Assembly (NCBI GenBank): GCA_009760855.2
Contig: WPIO01000034.1
Location: 2,171,001 to 2,235,000 of the forward strand
DNA from: Cristatella mucedo
Taxonomy: Eukaryota > Bryozoa > Phylactolaemata > Cristatellidae
Reading direction: 5' to 3'
Length of the DNA: 64,000 nucleotides
The notes beneath the pieces were generated by a model. It was not told where the DNA came from, made no database searches, and saw only the letters and a list, made by a program, of their open reading frames with translations. Within the stretch, counting starts at the first letter, position 1, and each line of letters begins with the position of its first letter. The position numbers and the translations under genes are program-made. This document shows, piece by piece, positions 56,005 to 64,000 of this stretch.

Positions 56005-57045
56005 TTGATAATAATAATAATAAATTTGTATAGCACCCCCAGAGAATTAATCTCTTACTAGGCACTTTCCATACGCTGTAAAGAAAGCACGACAATATGG
56101 TGGGATCATGTACAGTTTCAGCATGTAAACAAAGGAAAATTTACAAGGACTCAGCAAATCATATTAGAAACGAAACAGGTGTGCCTTAAAAGTCTTTTTA
56201 AATGTCACCAAGTGAGGGGATGTCTTGATGTCAATAGGGAGTGAGTTCCAGGCTTTGGGAGTATAGAAACTGAAGGCGTGGTCTCCAAAGGATTTGGCAG
56301 TTGGTTGGTGGATCAGCTAAGCGAATGGAGTCAAAAGAGCAGGTGGAAAGATGCCTAACCTGCTCGGGGAGCAGCTCTGATAGGTAGACTAAGGCAAGAG
56401 AATAGTGTGACCTAAAAGCGAGTGACAGAACCTTGAAGTCGGTGCGCAGCTTGATTGGCAGCCAGTGCAGGTCGGCGTGGAGTGGTGTAATATGGCAGCT
56501 GCTATGCTCACGACAGACAAGCCCAGCCATAGAGTTGTGCGCCAATAGTAAGTGTCTAATTGCACAGGCCGCAAGACCTGTACGTAGTGAGCTACCGAAG
56601 TCGAGACAGGGTGTCACAAATGCATGAACTGACTTGGATATGGTATCTCTGTCTATCCAGGACCAAATTTTTACAATAATGTAAAAGTAGGTAGGCTTGA
56701 CTGTAGGGCTTATGTGACCGTCCAGTGAAAGGTCACTTTGGAACAGGGCACCTAAACTATGTGCAGATGCAACTGGAGATATGCTGGCAAGAGCCAATTT
56801 TTGTGGGATGAGTTTTCCCATTTCTGAATCACACTAGGTTTGCCCATAACAAGTAATTTGGTTTTATAATCATTCAATTTGAGAAAATTTGCTGCTTTCC
56901 AAGTGCGAATAACAGTAATACGTGCAGCAAATGAATTGAGAAAGCTTGACATGCTGAAAAGCTGAGAGGGATCTAAGCATAGGCACAGCAGTGTGTCATA
57001 TGCATAGATATGCAAACATCGATTGTGCTCATCAGAAGATTGCTC
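56005..57045 (-). mobile_element. LINE-A copy 3 (3' half)
   Basis: The tail is at 56008-56060 (AATAATAATAATAAATTTGT, AGCACCCCCAGAGAATTAAT). Minus frames read DLHWLPIKLRTDFKVLSLAF, the LGALFQSDLSLDGHIS block and LNDYKTKLLVMGKPSVIQK. At the site of the shared TGA in copies 1 and 2 this copy has TGT (GLAACAIRHL). It ends at about the YADD block (HIYAYDTLL), where the catalytic motif is degraded. Confidence 0.85.
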
Positions 57046-57171
57046 TTACAGAAAACTCGAGCCCCGTAATACTAAACAGCTCGCTCGTCTATCCTAAGCC
57101 AAGCATTTCTACCATTACCCTAGTCAAGCAGGCCTCGGTGCCATCACAATCTTCAAGGCAGCGCCAGTAGA

Positions 57172-57246
57172 ATCTCTCTCTCTCTCTCTCTCCCTCTCTC
57201 TCTCTCTCTCACTCTCTCTCTCTCTCTCCCTTTCTCTCTCACTCAC
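57172..57246. repeat. Impure (CT)n
   Basis: A CT run with CCCT, CACT and CCCTTT interruptions. Confidence 0.93.
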
Positions 57247-57424
57247 AGAACCCGTTACATGCGATCAATAGAAACTAGCTGCATACTTGAATAGCAAGGA
57301 GGCCTCGAAAGGATAGGTTTCTCCAGTGGATGCACCGACAGGCCACACATGCAAGTGCGTGCAGCAAAGCTTAGCTCCCTTGAGTGCGCTCTCAAGATGA
57401 GCACAATCTCGCACAGCATTAATA

Positions 57425-57560
57425 TAAAATGCAATTCATTTGTAAAGAGCCCTTAGAGATCCTAATCACTATTCAGAGGAGACATTTATGCCACGCTGCT
57501 CGAGCCAATGACCTCGGTCTTCAAATACATTCACTCTGACCTTGGTAGGGGTGGGCACTT
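57425..57560 (-). mobile_element. SINE-B copy
   Basis: Minus strand: tRNA-like head with GACCGAGGTCATTGGCTCGA, then a tail with GAATAGTGATTAGGATCTCT and GGGCTCTTTACAAATGAATT. Confidence 0.68.
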
Positions 57561-58207
57561 CGACCACGGGACCTAACTAGCCTGGCAAGGGTCACGTGGA
57601 CAGTCTAGCAACAAAATGCTGCTAAAAAACTGCACTTTTAGGTTTTGTGGAGAAAAAACTCCGATGACATGCTGGAGTCAATGCTTCGGGCATTTTTGCA
57701 TTTGGAAGACAGTCGACAGCCGGCAAATGGACAGATGGTCACGGACCGTTAGCAGCTGCGCACGGGCCTCCGAGGAGCGGCGGCCCATGCAGACGTCTCC
57801 AGCAGCACAGCTAAAGAGGCAGCCACCCTCCTCCCCTGCATTTGTGCTTAGGACAACAGATGCAGCCACCACTTTCTGACGCAAGCTGACCAGGCTCAAT
57901 GGATGTGGGACAGTCTCGGTTGCAGCCCTAGCGAAAACCGAGCGACCGGCTCGTGAGCTGCAGCTACTACGTAGCATCACTTGAGCAGCTGCAGCTATTA
58001 TCCAGCCATTACCGGAACCTTCGTCTTAGGCAAGACAGGAAAGCAGTGGAAGCAGCTGCTCAAGTTGCGATCAATTTACTTGGATGATATTTGCTAACAA
58101 AATCAACGTGACGGCTGTGTGAGCACGAAGCACTCAGCAACGAATGAAGCAGCCGGAAGCAGTCAATTTTTTCGACATGAGCCGAACGGGAGCAGCGAGG
58201 TGGCTAC
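57561..58207. other. Intron with an uncertain exon-like block
   Basis: At about 57735-57878 the minus strand, after TTGCGTCAG, reads KVVAASVVLSTNAGEEGGCL and GDVCMGRRSSEARAQLL. An overlapping plus-strand ORF of 87 aa is equally open. The neighbouring exons already join in phase without it, so it is left as possible only. Confidence 0.3.
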
Positions 58208-58364
58208 TGACTTGTCCAGGACTTCCTTGGCTGCTCGCTGGCGTCTCGCGTCCTCGTTAGTCAGCACTTCCGTGTACGCTCGCGACCGGGCAGCGCTGCG
58301 GGCATGGTCCCTCGGAGGTCCTTCGTAAATGCTCCTCTTGCGCAACAAATGCCGGCGGTAGCAT
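58208..58364 (-). CDS. IQ-motif protein, exon with second IQ motif (second half)
   Basis: The minus-strand acceptor TTTTTCTAAATAG precedes CYRRHLLRKRSIYEGPPRDH, then YTEVLTNEDARRQRAAKEVL and DKS at a TCA|GTAGCC donor. It is 157 nt, phase 2 in and phase 0 out. With the previous exon the split codon reads Arg and completes AAIEIQRCYRRHLLRKR, an IQ motif divided by an intron. The rest is basic and probably helical. Confidence 0.85.
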
Positions 58365-58573
58365 CTATTTAGAAAAAGAAAAGACAAGAGAGAGCACGCC
58401 ATGAACTCAGTCTATCGCTGCTCCGCGTCTTTTCGGACCGCATGCGCATGGCATGTACGTGAGCGTGCCCACGCGTGTGGGATAGCAGCACAGTGCGAGG
58501 CTGCAAAGATTGCATGCACCAATGCGCTGGCCTCCCAAAAAACAGCCACCACGGCATGCTCTAAATCTCGCAC

Positions 58574-58796
58574 CTCTGGATCTCGATAGCAGCCAGTCTC
58601 TCGTCTTCCAACTTTTCTCTGTGTTCGCGCTGCAGCTTCCGGTAGACCCCGCGAGCCACGAAGCCCCGGAAGAGGCGCTGTATGTCAACAGCCGCCTTGG
58701 CCAGGCGCAGGCGCTCGCTGTCGCTCGCCGTCTTCCTCCAGTCCTCCACCTCGGCCACGTCCGGAATGGGTCTGCCAGCACGCTCTGCCGGTGCAG
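58574..58796 (-). CDS. IQ-motif protein, exon with first IQ motif
   Basis: Minus frame: RAGRPIPDVAEVEDWRK, then DSERLRLAKAAVDIQRLFRG, FVARGVYRKLQREHREKLED and ERLAAIEIQ. The donor is CAGAG|GTGCGA (phase 2). VDIQRLFRGFVARGVY is a full IQ motif, followed by a charged helix. The 5' boundary is uncertain: an acceptor at 58797 (GCGACAG) or 58785 (CCGGCAG) both keep phase 1 with the upstream exon, and neither has a strong polypyrimidine tract. Confidence 0.8.
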
Positions 58797-58954
58797 CTGT
58801 CGCACACCGGCGAGGCGGCGAATCGCACTCGCACCTAGACGTGCGAACCAAAACCTGGCCTGCCACCGAGCCCATGGTGATCGGTGCCGGATGTGGGGAG
58901 GCATGCAGCCATTGCCACCCCACAAACACGCCCACAAGCACATGCACGCGCACA

Positions 58955-58959
<5 letters not shown>

Positions 58960-59018
<59 letters not shown>

Positions 59019-59025
59019 CAAATAC
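58960..59025. repeat. (CA)n microsatellite
   Basis: CA run with two A interruptions, inside an intron of the IQ gene. Confidence 0.95.
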
Positions 59026-60174
59026 ACGTGCACACATAGACATATACCCAAAATCACACAAGCAAACAAACACGTGTCCACGTAATCAAAATGATAATGC
59101 ACTTGTATGATGCTCTCATAGAGCCTCGGAGCAAACGAGCTCCGCCTAGCACAGTGCCAGCACAAAGTGGTGGTAAAAGGGCAGCCTGCAATGAGGACAG
59201 CGTATGCACACTGGTACCTTTTTCTTGGCAAGGCAGAAGGAGACGACAGTGCTCGCCTGGAAGCTGTTTGGCAGCCATATTGCTCTGGCGTGCCTTCCGA
59301 GTCGAAGCTGACGTCATCAGGTGCCGAAGGCAGCCGTGACCCCACGAGCTTCGCCCGGTCAGAGCCTTGAGCAACCGGTGTGGCTGGAAGAACGCGACTA
59401 CGACAATGAGCCAATATGCGTGCTACTCGAATTGCGCACAAAAGCCAAGGACCTCCCTGATAACAATGCAACAAAGACAAAAGCTAACCGATGGCTACTA
59501 GCAGCCTGCATGCACAGCTTTCATAGTCTTGTCCGATGACGAGAGAGAACGGCTTTGTCTGACCAAGAGGGGGATCGAGGAAAAGCTACGAATGCAGGCA
59601 CTCTCTGCTGACTTTCCCATGACACCAAACAGTCGCACCTAGTCCTCACTTGAGGTTTCACCGGGGCAGCATGCATGGTTGCTGGATTTGATTTTCATTC
59701 GTACACCACCAGCTTGCACTCGTGTTGATCGTGGAGTGATTCAAATGTGTTCGAAAACAACTTTCTTGTTTGCCTTATTAAAAGCTCTGAAAAAGGATAT
59801 TTCCACGACACCGTGGCTCGTTTGGCATAATCAACTAGACGACTTCCAGCATGCACCGGAAATCAGTTGCATGTGCGCACCGAGGTGACCCCCTTCAGAC
59901 CAAGGGTTGACCTAAATTCGTAGCCACCATCAGGAATCACACAGCTATCTTTCTGACAGGTAGGTACGGATTATCAGACAAACGGCAAAAAAGTTATGAC
60001 TCGAAGGTAGTTGGTTTTGAGTTGACCCCGGTTCTGGGTAATGTAAACCCCTGTTTACCAAGTCCTGCGGCAACAAACAGACCAATAATTGAGGTTGAAG
60101 AATTGTTGGCTCTTGAATTGGCATTTAAATTTTTTGTAGTTGCATGCAAAAAATTCCTGAGACCCTGGTAGCTC
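59026..60174. other. Intron of the IQ gene, no exon seen
   Basis: A short LINE/SINE-like tail (AATGCACTTGTATGATGCTC at about 59095) is possible. Long ORFs on both strands near 59054-59480 lack motifs. 59540-60170 holds nothing recognisable. Confidence 0.4.
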
Positions 60175-60275
60175 TATAGACACTGCATATAATGTCAGGT
60201 GCCTAGAAAGAGATTTAATTCTCTGTGGCTACAACACAAATGTATTATCAATACTATTACGATTATTATTATGAG
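60175..60275 (+). mobile_element. LINE-A 3' end
   Basis: AATGTCAGGTGCCTAGAAAG, AGATTTAATTCTCTGTGGCT and ATTATTATTATG. Confidence 0.65.
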
Positions 60276-60455
60276 TAGTAGTAGTATAATTATGACCTAA
60301 TAGATTGGGGTGCACGTGTCAAGCATCTACGAATGCATGGATGTGGACATCGGGCAGAGTGAACGACTTGGCTGGCCTCCTGCTGCAGCAGTGGCCGGTG
60401 CCCGCGCTTTTAACGCTCATGCCCGGCTGCGTGCAACCGAGCGGTCACCACTCAC

Positions 60456-61168
60456 CGAGCCGCGCGGGCGAAAACGAGAGCATTCGACCGCAAGCCTCCA
60501 CCGTAAGGTCGCAGCCGGCCAGGTCCTCGGGCATGGTGTGCGTCTGCCGAATGGATGATGGAGTCCTCGGTGGTTGAACTAGCATCGGTGGACTTCCGCG
60601 AGCCGTATAAACAGCAGGGGCCGCCACGGCCTGCTCGTGGCAGTTGTGGTAAGCCTCGTCCTCGGCCAGCTCTCTGCCGTCCGGCAGCTCGCGTTCGCCC
60701 GGCACCTCGGCGCTGATGACGTCTAGGCCATCGCGATCGTCGAACGCCCGAGAGGCGTCGTAGCGTGCCGCCGCCTCTCGAAGCTCAAGCGGCGGCGGCG
60801 GGGAGCTCGACTCGTCCGAAGCTGCCACGGACTCGTCGGCTTCATGTGCCTTGTCCAAGCGCTGGGCCGAGACGGCTGTGGCAGCATCCACCGGTAGCGA
60901 TGCGCCGGCAAATGCCTCGGCCTCGGCAATGTCTGCTGCTGAGACCTCTCGGTCGAGCGGGCTGCGATGAAGCGATGCACTGGAAGCCGAGTCGTCGTCG
61001 GCTACATCGCCGCACACAACGATGTTGGGTCGCTTTGGCCGAGGCGCACTCGATCCCGACAGGCCGTTACCACCCAGGGCAGCTTGGTACCATCCGACGA
61101 GTGCACCTGCCGTCGAGCGGTCTGCTGCTGCCGCATTCTTACCACTAAACATATTAAGCGGCATCCGT
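60456..61168 (-). CDS. IQ-motif protein, long acidic exon
   Basis: The minus-strand acceptor TGCTCTTGCAG precedes RMPLNMFSGKNAAAADRS, then GALVGWYQAALGGNGLSG, KRPNIVVCGDVADDDSASSA and a long Asp/Glu/Ala/Ser-rich disordered region. A more ordered end (MPEDLAGCDLTVEACGRMLS) meets a CTCG|GTGAGT donor. It is 713 nt, phase 2 in and phase 1 out. The split first codon joins AG to A, reading Arg, so AEVLRRMPLNMF is continuous with the exon at 63283. The plus-strand ORFs at 60765-61477 are shadows. Confidence 0.83.
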
Positions 61169-61639
61169 CTGCAAGAGCACCATTTGACAGCGCACGGGTC
61201 AGAGAACGACAAGCGCACGTTAGTAGTTGTCTCCCCTAGATTGGCAGCAGGTTCAGCCGTGACCCTACCAACCCAGGCGAGCAGCAGCACTGCACGGAAC
61301 ACGAACGAGACGACAAGCTGCCAAAGAAGGCTGCAGCTCATGGCGCCAAACCAGCGTCGCCATATCGTGGCCGACGAACTGAATCCCATAAAGCAGTGTC
61401 TCTTTTTAACATGGGATATGCTTGTACGATCTAGCTCAAAAGTCGGTGACACTCAAGGCACGATGATAAAACACTGATTCCACATGTTCGACGATCTGGC
61501 AATGCTTTTGTTCTGGAGTGATGCCATCTGTAGCTCAATTGATGAGTTTGGCATCTTCGTCTGCCAATCGGTGAACACTTGAAGAACCATCACCGGCACT
61601 AATCAGACGTGACCAAGTAGTACTCGTTGGCCGTTGGGC
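61169..61639. other. Intron of the IQ gene
   Basis: The minus ORF runs on to 61452 but crosses the acceptor. No other feature. Confidence 0.5.
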
Positions 61640-61815
61640 ATGCCGGCGAGGCACAAACGAAAGGTAAGGTGCTTGCTCTTCACAACCGAGGTCGGGGGTT
61701 CGAATCCCACAGTGGGGGATCTCTATAGCCAACTGCAAGCGGCAGTGATAGCTTTTAAGACAGATAAGGCTTTTCTGCTGCTATACAAATGAGGCTGTTA
61801 AATCAGCTAATGTGG
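61640..61815 (+). mobile_element. SINE-A copy
   Basis: GGTAAGGTGCTTGCTCTTCA, then GGGGGTTCGAATCCCACAGT (good B box), the body AGCGGCAGTGATAGCTTTTA and 3' end CAAATGAGGCTGTTAAATCA. Confidence 0.85.
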
Positions 61816-61820
61816 CACAT

Positions 61821-62930
61821 AGATGAGATGACACGTAGCTGTACCAGTGCTTTGATCCCTCCAAGCCTTCCAGCACCTCAAACTCTCTCTAGACCCATTT
61901 AACTTGCATTGCCAACATTCGCTCTTGGATTGTAGCAAGCTATCTCAAATGCAATGACTATAAACAAATCTGATTTCCCTTAAAAAAGCAGATAGTGTAA
62001 CCCTCTAAAGTGGCACGGTCAGCATACTCGTGCAGCCTCAGCACGAAATCTGGGTGCCCTACTTCACAATGACCTCTTGCTAGATGACCACAGAGCTCCA
62101 AAGTTGAGTCTGCTTACTTTCAGCTATGTAGCATTACAAAAGTTTAGGCACACCCAGATAGGGTACACAGCAAAGCTAGTCAATGTACTGATGACATCTA
62201 GCTCCGACTTAGTAACTCTATGATTGCAGGTCTTTCTGCATGTACAGTAAGCTGCTTGAAAACGGTGCGAAGCGCTGCAGCTAGGCTTATCCGTCGTGAA
62301 AGCTGTGGCTGCGACACAGTACTACGTCTTCCAGACCCGAACTGGTTTCCCTATCAAGCAATGCACCGAATTCAGGGTCTTGCCACACACTTTTAGATCC
62401 CTTCCAAGCTTATATAACAGCCTCATTTGTATATCGGCACAAGATCCTTATAGGCTATCACTACCGCTTGCAGTTGCCAATAAAGGATCGGCCACCTGGA
62501 GGATTCGAACCCTCGACCTAGGTGATGCATAGCAAGCACCTTAGCTACTGAGCTATCACGGCCCACTTAACTTCTCTCTCTTGCTCCGGCTTTTCCATCT
62601 GAGGTGCTTCTTCTAAGACTTCACCTCGTGCCACCACCCACTCCACTAACTCCAGCCATCTAAAAGTGCCTTTATCAAACCTCCAGTCTACTGGAGATAC
62701 TGCCCTCAGTTCCTACACTCATAAAGCCTGGGTGTCACTACCGCCTGACATGAGGAAGTTGATGAAATTGATTGTAAAAACAACGCTAAAAGCCCTCGTG
62801 TTCTTTATGTGCGAAGGCTTGCTAAAATTGTGTGTTATTATCACTAATCAGCTCGTTTTTCAGTAAATGCAAAGTGCAAAAAATAGCTAGTTCTCTTTGG
62901 ATGCCATACAAATTTATTGCTACTATTATT
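61821..62930 (+). mobile_element. LINE-A copy split by a SINE-A
   Basis: It starts at the YADD region (ATGAGATGACACGTAGCTGT, CTTTGATCCCTCCAAGCCTT). It continues to the 3' terminus (CAGTAAATGCAAAGTGC, ATGCCATACAAATTTATTGC). At the shared-TGA site it has TGT (LSACTV). A reversed SINE-A interrupts it at 62413. Confidence 0.78.
62413..62568 (-). mobile_element. SINE-A nested in LINE-A
   Basis: The best-preserved copy. Minus strand: GGGCCGTGATAGCTCAGTAG (A box), GTCGAGGGTTCGAATCCTCC (canonical B box), then the body GGTAGTGATAGCCTATAAGG and the 3' end ATACAAATGAGGCTGTTATA. Confidence 0.9.
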
Positions 62931-62962
62931 TTTTTTATAATCTCTCAAATGTTGTATTCAAT

Positions 62963-63207
62963 CAGAGGCGAAGCCGGGATTAGAGCACCGGGGTGGCACG
63001 GGGTCTTTGGGCAAAGCCTCTTGTGCCTGGAGTCTGGGGGTGTCCCCCAATGCCTGCGGGTGTCGTGCAGCCTGGCCAAGCACGAAGGGGCCAGCCATCG
63101 CCAATGTGAGGCTACTGGCCGTCCGACCGGGTATCGGACTCAGCTCCCACCTACAAGGCCAGAGGTGGCAGCTGCCACCTCTGTCACCCCCATTGGCTTT
63201 GCCTCTG
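62963..63207. mobile_element. 245-bp hAT-type MITE
   Basis: The left end CAGAGGCGAAGCC and right end GGCTTTGCCTCTG are inverted with 12 of 13 bases matching. Both flanks are the same 8-mer, TATTCAAT (62955-62962 and 63208-63215). An 8-bp duplication and CAGAGGC-type ends are hallmarks of hAT DNA transposons. The inside is GC-rich without transposase; the ORFs over it are chance. Confidence 0.9.
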
Positions 63208-63282
63208 TATTCAATTGACAATGCGGTAGTACAGTGTTAGCAAGCGTGCAGCTATTGGCACTATGTGTGTAAGCAACCTCAC

Positions 63283-63377
63283 CTCAGCACTTCTGCTCTC
63301 AACATCGATCCAACGAAGCTGATGTATTCTTTAGCAGCTTTGAACTTGGGCTTTCCATCATAGTAGTAGATAGATGC
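63283..63377 (-). CDS. IQ-motif protein, short exon
   Basis: The minus-strand acceptor TTTGCCTATAG precedes ASIYYYDGKPKFKAAKEYIS and FVGSMLRAEVL, ending GAG|GTGAGG. It is 95 nt, phase 0 in and phase 2 out. Both phases agree with the neighbouring exons. No ATG-led ORF marks this exon; it was found by splice sites and composition. The residues look well ordered, but the family is unknown to me. Confidence 0.75.
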
Positions 63378-63522
63378 CTATAGGCAAAGACAGATAAACT
63401 CAATTGAGCAGGCGCACTTACTTCGGTAAGCAAAAGTGTGCCTGCGCAAGGTTAGGAACTCGATTGTCATCTTAAAAACTACTATCTTTCAGCTTGCATT
63501 TCATTTTCCAGTTTTGCTGCTA

Positions 63523-63802
<280 letters not shown>

Positions 63803-63918
63803 AAAGGCGCTGCGGAAGTTAGCCTCAGTCACCACGCTGCCTACAATCACCGCAAGAATGGCAGCAGAGAATCGCTACCGAAAGCAGTAGAAATAATTAA
63901 CTCATCATCTTCCCTCAC

Positions 63919-63994
63919 CTCCTTGCGGAAGCTGACACCTTTTTGCGTGTGACCTTGCTCAACTTCATATCCTGAATCGTGCAGCCGAATGCTC
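63919..63994 (-). CDS. IQ-motif protein, upstream-most exon in the window
   Basis: Minus frame: SIRLHDSGYEVEQGHTQKG and VSFRKE, ending GAG|GTGAGG in phase 0, which fits the next exon. TCACAG at 63995-64000 could be its acceptor (phase 2), so the gene continues to the right of the window. The N-terminus and promoter are not here. Confidence 0.65.
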
Positions 63995-64000
63995 CTGTGA

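Noticed and set aside
62413-62568. Genuine tRNA gene (good A and B boxes)
   Set aside because: The body and 3' end are shared with at least four other SINE-A copies, and no cloverleaf with matching acceptor stem is evident.

Overview
The window is eukaryotic and almost certainly from an invertebrate animal. Protein-coding sequence is split into short exons with GT/AG boundaries and matching phases. Most of the DNA is retrotransposon debris and long dinucleotide microsatellites. The gene content (an LRCH-family leucine-rich-repeat protein, an aprataxin, an IQ-motif protein) and CR1/L2-type LINEs point to Metazoa; the species cannot be read from the sequence.

Three gene loci are supported. (1) About 1.0-27.5 kb, minus strand: an LRCH-family gene. 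Six exons (27303-27471, 18053-18197, 14088-14217, 13543-13648, 13116-13252, 12877-13016) join in perfect phase into an uninterrupted LRR array. Probable further exons lie at 12576-12840, 11217-11480 and 1049-1254. The C-terminal calponin-homology domain expected of the family was not found and may lie beyond the left edge. (2) 39173-39814, plus strand: a single-exon, FHA-less aprataxin with a HIT domain and a CCHC zinc finger, behind a CpG-rich promoter-like block. (3) 49671-63994 and beyond, minus strand: a gene of at least nine exons that I do not recognise. It encodes a long acidic region, three IQ motifs, an EF-hand-like helical segment and a complete C-terminus. A possible plus-strand first exon at 55334-55441 is tentative.

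The rest is repeat. LINE-A (CR1/L2 group, tail (ATT)n) is present as many 5'-truncated copies on both strands. LINE-B is a second CR1/L2-group family with a different 3' end and an (ACATT)n-like tail. Two tRNA-derived SINE families occur: SINE-A with its own 3' body, and SINE-B, whose 3' end matches the LINE-A tail. There are also a 245-bp hAT-type MITE with an exact 8-bp target duplication, a small LTR-PPT-LTR (TRIM-like) element, nested insertions, and a LINE inversion of the kind made by twin priming. Minisatellites, tandem duplications and large inverted repeats complete the picture.

The genes show no operon-like relation. The two long minus-strand genes have repeat-filled introns, and the aprataxin gene lies between them on the opposite strand. 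I found no CRISPR array, rRNA gene or intact tRNA gene.
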